The position numbers and the translations under genes were made by a program. From SIG603 sp964370405 (GTDB taxonomy: Bacteria; Bacillota; Clostridia; Oscillospirales; Acutalibacteraceae), in the NCBI GenBank assembly GCA_964370405.1, contig CAYJJB010000009.1, positions 1-34,233 of the forward strand: a stretch of DNA of 34,233 nt, read 5' to 3'. This document shows positions 30,587 through 34,233 of this stretch, in pieces (the stretch's first letter is position 1; each line of letters begins with the position of its first letter). The notes under the pieces are model-generated. The model searched no databases. It saw only the letters and a program-made list of their open reading frames with translations, and was not told the DNA's origin.

Positions 30587-32296
30587 ATGGATGAAAATAA
30601 AGAAATGGACTTAGACGAAGTACTTTCAAACATACAAAAAGAAATAGACGAAGAAGATGAGAAAGAAGTGCTTTCTCAAAATATGACAGATGAAGAAATT
30701 TATCAAGGCGCACCATCACAGGCACAAACTTATATAGAAGATGATGAGGTAAATTTAAATTACCAAAATCAAGCACACGGACAGGGGTATCAAAATCCAT
30801 ACCAACAGCACCCACAATACCCTTATCCTCAGTATCAACAGTATCCTCAGTACCCTCACCCCCATCCTCACTATCCACAGCACCCACAAATGCACATGCC
30901 ATATCAACAAGCACAACAAAATAATTTTAATCCGCACCAAAACCCATATCCACCATATGGATATAACCCATATATGCAAATGCCGTACGGATATGAGCAA
31001 AATGCAAGAAAAATTAAAACATATCCACCACTTAAAAAAGAAAAAAGAAGAAGTGTTAGAATATTTGCATGGTCCATGTTGATACTTTTTATAGGCTCTT
31101 TAGGCGGATTTATTGCAACAACTGCATATTATTCTGCAACAAACCCAGCGGTAGAGAATAATCTTTTTGGAAACCAAGACAGCTTCAATGATTTTTTTGA
31201 AGGATTTGAAGGATTTGACGATTTTGACGATTTTGATGGCTTTGACAATACAGAAAATTATGGTGATGCAGAAGATATTCCCGAAGTAGTTCCAGTGCCT
31301 GATGATGAAAAAGGCGAAGAAGTTGAAGCAGACCTTTATGGAGATGAAATAATAATTAACAGCCAACCATTAGGCGAAGAATTTAGTGCGCAAGAAGTAT
31401 ATGAAAAAGTGTTGCCGTCAATAGTACTTGTAAAAGCAGAGATTTTCTATGATGATGAAAGCTCTGAAGAGGGATATGGAACAGGTATGTTTATGACACA
31501 GGACGGATATATTTTAACAAACAGTCATGTGGTTTTTGACACAAAAAATGTTGCAGTAACAGTAACTGACAACAATGAAAACGAGTACAATGCAACTGTT
31601 TTAGCTTATGATAGAACAATGGACTTAGCAGTGCTTAAAGTAAATGGAGAAGGTTTTACTCCGGTAGAATTTGGAAGCAGTGACGATTTAAGTCTTGGCC
31701 AATGGGTACTTGCAATAGGAAATCCAGGTGGTGAAAGCTTTTCAAAATCAATAACAAGAGGCATAGTATCAGGTCTTGACAGAACTTTAGACAATGAGCA
31801 AGATATGAAATATATTCAAACCGATGCTGCAATAAGCCCAGGAAATTCAGGCGGACCGCTTGTAAATATGTATGGTCAAGTAGTTGGAATTACAACAGCT
31901 AAAATAACAGCTGAGGACTATGAGGGCATAGGGCTTGCAATTCCTGTATCAGACGCAAAAACGCTTATAGACCAGCTTTTATCAAAAGGTTATGTAGAAG
32001 GCAGAGTGCGACTTGGCATAACAGGTGCAAATGCCGCTGCAATTAATCCATCTCTTCCAACAGGCGTACTAGTTATAGAAATTGAAGAGGACAGCGCATT
32101 TGTTGGCACAGACGTAAAAGTAGACGACGTTATAACTTATGTTGACGGCGAAAGAATACATGGCCTTGACGACCTGTCTTCCCTACTTTTATTGTATTCG
32201 CCAGGCGATGCGGTAACGGTCACCATAGATAGATTTGGTGAAGAGATTGACGTAGAAATAGTCTTGCTTGCAGACATGGGAGAAACACAAAAATAA
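30587..32296 (+). CDS. Membrane-anchored HtrA/DegP-family serine protease with a Gln/Pro/Tyr/His-rich N-terminus
   Basis: A quality-control protease of family S1C, 569 residues. Residues 1-60 are acidic. Residues about 66-136 are low complexity, built of QYP, PHP and PYG units with many His. A single membrane helix spans about 158-180, preceded by a basic KKEKRR stop, which predicts N-in topology and an outside protease. An unusual Phe/Asp/Gly stretch (199-220) and an acidic linker lead to the catalytic domain with His314 (TNSHVV), Asp346 (TMDLAVL) and Ser421 (GNSGGP). One PDZ domain (about 473-563) ends the protein. It follows the kinase by 17 bases behind GGAGGGG, so it is probably cotranscribed with its presumed regulator pair. 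Confidence 0.93.
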   Translation: MDENKEMDLDEVLSNIQKEIDEEDEKEVLSQNMTDEEIYQGAPSQAQTYIEDDEVNLNYQNQAHGQGYQNPYQQHPQYPYPQYQQYPQYPHPHPHYPQHPQMHMPYQQAQQNNFNPHQNPYPPYGYNPYMQMPYGYEQNARKIKTYPPLKKEKRRSVRIFAWSMLILFIGSLGGFIATTAYYSATNPAVENNLFGNQDSFNDFFEGFEGFDDFDDFDGFDNTENYGDAEDIPEVVPVPDDEKGEEVEADLYGDEIIINSQPLGEEFSAQEVYEKVLPSIVLVKAEIFYDDESSEEGYGTGMFMTQDGYILTNSHVVFDTKNVAVTVTDNNENEYNATVLAYDRTMDLAVLKVNGEGFTPVEFGSSDDLSLGQWVLAIGNPGGESFSKSITRGIVSGLDRTLDNEQDMKYIQTDAAISPGNSGGPLVNMYGQVVGITTAKITAEDYEGIGLAIPVSDAKTLIDQLLSKGYVEGRVRLGITGANAAAINPSLPTGVLVIEIEEDSAFVGTDVKVDDVITYVDGERIHGLDDLSSLLLLYSPGDAVTVTIDRFGEEIDVEIVLLADMGETQK

Positions 32297-32359
32297 ATAC
32301 ACACATTCCTTTTTTTAACATATAATAATGTAATGGTATAAAAAAAGGAGGGGTGCCGA

Positions 32360-32647
32360 TTGAAGATTGTATCAAAGGTTTCACCACTTATATTCTGTTT
32401 TGATAATACAGACAGATTGATAGATGCACTGCATGCACTGCGAAACATGACACAAAAAACGGCACTTTCCCAGCTTAAGAAAAAATATTACCTAACAGTA
32501 CACAGCACGCTGTCAAAAAGAAAAGATACCATAAGGCTTCTTTGCGAGTACGGAAGTTTATGCGGAAGAGGCATAATACTTGATGCATATATAGAAGAGC
32601 ACGGCAAAAGGATAAGCCATGAAGTAGATTTTAAGGCAGTAATATAA
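32360..32647 (+). CDS. Small protein resembling a stand-alone MecA C-terminal domain
   Basis: This 95-residue protein starts at TTG behind GGAGG. Its pattern, a hydrophobic start followed by FDNTDRLIDAL, KKYYLTV, LLCEYGSL and YIEEHGKRI, follows the C-terminal half of the adaptor MecA (in B. subtilis FEDVISLSK, NRYYLYV, LLEYATES, LEEYGKLII). That half binds ClpC and oligomerises; the N-terminal half of MecA that captures substrates such as ComK is absent. No in-frame remnant of it precedes the gene, because the htrA stop is only 63 bases upstream. The reading is a remote similarity judged by eye, so a MecA-related role is likely rather than certain. It may be read with htrA or from a weak promoter with TATAAT at 32321. 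Confidence 0.6.
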   Translation: MKIVSKVSPLIFCFDNTDRLIDALHALRNMTQKTALSQLKKKYYLTVHSTLSKRKDTIRLLCEYGSLCGRGIILDAYIEEHGKRISHEVDFKAVI

Positions 32648-32688
32648 ATAACGATAATAATTACTATCAAGTACTATATCTGTGAAAA

Positions 32689-32726
32689 ACAAACTACCGC
32701 TATCAATTGACAGCGGTAGTTTTATT
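32689..32726. terminator. Bidirectional terminator between convergent genes
   Basis: Arms AAACTACCGCT and AGCGGTAGTTT, with near-pairing inside, are flanked by A-rich sequence on the left and T-rich on the right. It can serve both the MecA-like gene (+) and the MFS gene (-). Confidence 0.88.
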
Positions 32727-32738
32727 TATACTACTAGT

Positions 32739-33959
32739 TTAAGATTTAATAAAAAAGGACTCTGCTTGCTTTTTGTCTGAGGGTATTACAATGAATAGGA
32801 AAATAAGTCCTACCGCAGACACTATAAAGCTTACTAATAAAGTGCTGCTAAGGCCTATGCCGTCAATCATAGCTCCTCCTGTGAAGTTTGCAATAATTCC
32901 GCTTACAGACATTGCCATGGTCATATAAGTCTGCCCTTTTACTTTATCTTTGTCAGAAATTACATTGTTTGCAAAATAAACACCAGCGGGTATATAGGTT
33001 GCAAATGCGAAAAACTGAACGAGCTGTGAGATGAAAAACATAAACACAGACGGTGCCAGCCATGTCATAGCCATTTTAATAACAAAAGCAACACCAGAAA
33101 TAGTTAAAAGGAGTGAAGCGCTTTTTAATTTCTTATAAAAGAATGGAAACAAAGCCATAGCAGGAAGTTCTATAAAAGCGCCTATTGCAACAGCAATGCC
33201 CAGGTCAGAGTTATCTCCGCCTAGACCCTGTACAATTTGAATATTAAAATAATTTATAATGCAGTGTGAAAACATTATAAGCATTAAAGAGAGCAAGGTA
33301 AGCATGAAGCGTTTATTCTCTTTTACGAAAACAGTAAAACTAGACGCCGGCGCTGTTTGAGCCTTTGAAGCACCGTGTATATTTGGCGGCTTAGGGAAAA
33401 AGATTAATAGTATTAGAGAAATAAAAAGTAAAATTAAGACTGCAAAAACTATTACATCTCCACCAAAAACATTTGTTAAATTACCCAAAATAAGAGAGCA
33501 CAGCGCAAGCGAAAACGAGCCCAAACCTCTTGAAAGGCTGAAGTTTAATTTTTGTCCAGCGTTTACCTGCTCCATTGCAAGTGACACGTAAAAACCTTGC
33601 AAAACTATGGCTATGCACAATAAAAGAGTAAATATGATAGCAGTTGCAATAAAAATTTTTGTCGTAAATATAAGCGAAGCTGCTACAAAAATAATAAAAA
33701 TAAATAAAATAATCATAATCTTTTTTAAAGACACAGATTTATTTTTATCGGCAAAAGAGGACAAAAACAGTTGAGTTATAATTGCAAGTGTGTTTGCACA
33801 GGCAAGTGTTAACCCTATTTCAGTATTTGTAAAGTTTCTCGATAACAAAAACACAGAAGCAAATGGCATTACACAGCAAATTGCCATGTAAAAAAAACAC
33901 TGCATTACGGCATAACTGAATGTAAGATTTTTAAAAAAAGCACTAGAGTTTAATTTCAT
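32739..33959 (-). CDS. Major facilitator superfamily transporter
   Basis: This integral membrane protein of 406 residues has about 12 hydrophobic segments in two halves separated by a hydrophilic centre around KPPNIHGASKAQTAPASS. It starts MKLNSSAFFKNLTFSYAVMQ, and the segment FLLSRNFTNTEIGLTLACANTLAIITQLFLSSFADKNK is the conserved loop 2-3 region of the superfamily. It resembles the LacY/NupG-like branch, whose members carry sugars or nucleosides by proton symport, but substrate cannot be read from sequence. I choose the ATG at 33959, with AAGGAG 7 bases upstream, over the ATG 14 codons earlier. It is a single gene with its own promoter. Confidence 0.88.
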   Translation of the reverse strand: MKLNSSAFFKNLTFSYAVMQCFFYMAICCVMPFASVFLLSRNFTNTEIGLTLACANTLAIITQLFLSSFADKNKSVSLKKIMIILFIFIIFVAASLIFTTKIFIATAIIFTLLLCIAIVLQGFYVSLAMEQVNAGQKLNFSLSRGLGSFSLALCSLILGNLTNVFGGDVIVFAVLILLFISLILLIFFPKPPNIHGASKAQTAPASSFTVFVKENKRFMLTLLSLMLIMFSHCIINYFNIQIVQGLGGDNSDLGIAVAIGAFIELPAMALFPFFYKKLKSASLLLTISGVAFVIKMAMTWLAPSVFMFFISQLVQFFAFATYIPAGVYFANNVISDKDKVKGQTYMTMAMSVSGIIANFTGGAMIDGIGLSSTLLVSFIVSAVGLIFLFIVIPSDKKQAESFFIKS

Positions 33960-33989
33960 AATAATCTCCTTGTGGTATGTATTAAAATA

Positions 33990-34017
33990 ATTATACAGCA
34001 AAAAAATGCAAATTCAA
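33990..34017 (-). promoter_or_regulatory. Candidate promoter of the MFS gene
   Basis: On the minus strand TTGAAT (34012-34017), a 16-base spacer and consensus TATAAT (33990-33995), about 30 bases before the ATG. A second TTGAAT lies 6 bases further upstream. Confidence 0.6.
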
Positions 34018-34064
34018 GTGATATTCAAAAAAGATAATGAATACATGGCTTTAATTAAAAAGGA

Positions 34065-34126
34065 TTAGATTATCTAAATTTTTACAATTAATTTGTGATT
34101 TACACCAATATATCAAATTTAGATAA
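34065..34126. repeat. Inverted repeats upstream of the tRNA promoter
   Basis: TTATCTAAATTT (34070-34081) and AAATTTAGATAA (34115-34126) form a perfect 12-base inverted repeat with a 33-base spacer. The left copy overlaps a local palindrome TTAGATTATCTAA (34065-34077). Neither side has a T-run, so it is not a simple terminator. It lies between the divergent MFS and tRNA promoters. Confidence 0.6.
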
Positions 34127-34144
34127 AAAAATATTAAAAAGAGA

Positions 34145-34173
34145 TTGACAAAAAGAATAATTGGTGGTAGAAT
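34145..34173 (+). promoter_or_regulatory. Sigma-A promoter of tRNA-Gly
   Basis: Consensus TTGACA (34145-34150), a 17-base spacer and TAGAAT (34168-34173), 21 bases before the mature tRNA 5' end. Confidence 0.85.
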
Positions 34174-34194
34174 ACTAGATGTCGCAAAAACTGT

Positions 34195-34233
34195 GCGGGT
34201 GTAGTTCAGTGGTAGAACTCCAGCCTTCCAAGC
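34195..34233 (+). tRNA. tRNA-Gly (anticodon UCC), truncated by the window end
   Basis: The acceptor 5' strand GCGGGTG, positions TA, the D arm GTTC-AGTGGTA-GAAC, the anticodon stem CCAGC and the loop CTTCCAA are readable, giving anticodon TCC for glycine codons GGA/GGG. The T arm and 3' acceptor strand lie beyond the window. Confidence 0.93.

Noticed and set aside
30534..31000. Minus-strand open frames across the htrA N-terminal region
   Set aside because: They mirror the low-complexity codons of htrA, have no ribosome binding site and give compositionally odd peptides.

Overview
The window is AT-rich DNA from a Gram-positive, low-GC bacterium, most likely an anaerobic member of the Clostridia. 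The evidence is A/T-biased codon use, strong AGGAGG-type ribosome binding sites, GTG and TTG starts, sigma-A-like promoters with 17-bp spacers, an ECF-type thiamine transporter behind a TPP riboswitch, a MarR-led fab/acc operon, a noc-parA-parB locus with parS sites, and pyruvate formate-lyase with its activase. I cannot name a genus. One run of exactly 100 N (6339-6438) marks a scaffold gap inside the fatty-acid operon.

Layout. 1-1349: 3' part of lepA (+), then two hairpin terminators. 1476-2235: thiT (-) behind a TPP riboswitch with its own promoter. 2300-10789: a ten-gene fatty-acid operon on the minus strand, in transcription order fabT-like regulator, fabH, fabD, fabG, fabF, (gap), accB, fabZ, accC, accD, accA. 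Its promoter carries a palindromic candidate operator. acpP and any enoyl-ACP reductase are absent from the readable sequence. 11034-15005: pnp and proS (+). 15182-19186: mnmE, mnmG and rsmG (+), the tRNA-modification/rRNA-methylation block typical of the origin region of Firmicutes. 19327-21953: noc, parA and parB, with a perfect parS between noc and parA and a 15/16 parS inside mnmG. 21982-24923: pflB and pflA. 25102-26526: a GAF-PAS-GGDEF diguanylate cyclase. 26646-28130: an orphan sugar isomerase of the L-fucose isomerase fold. 28329-32647: a response regulator, a sensor kinase, a membrane-anchored HtrA protease and a small protein resembling only the C-terminal (ClpC-binding) domain of MecA. 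32739-33959: an MFS transporter (-). 34195-34233: the 5' half of a tRNA-Gly(UCC) cut by the window edge.

How the genes work together. The minus-strand operon covers malonyl-CoA synthesis (AccABCD), malonyl transfer (FabD), initiation (FabH), elongation (FabF), ketoreduction (FabG) and dehydration (FabZ), probably under control of the MarR protein at its head. mnmE and mnmG make the enzyme pair for wobble-uridine modification. noc, parA, parB and the parS sites form the chromosome segregation and division-placement system. pflB and pflA carry out anaerobic pyruvate cleavage. The response regulator, kinase and HtrA resemble the CssRS/HtrA secretion-stress circuit of Bacillus. The adjacent MecA-C-domain protein could link it to the ClpC protease, and this is the least conventional part of the window.

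No intergenic stretch exceeds about 250 bases. I saw no insertion sequence, prophage, CRISPR array or rRNA.
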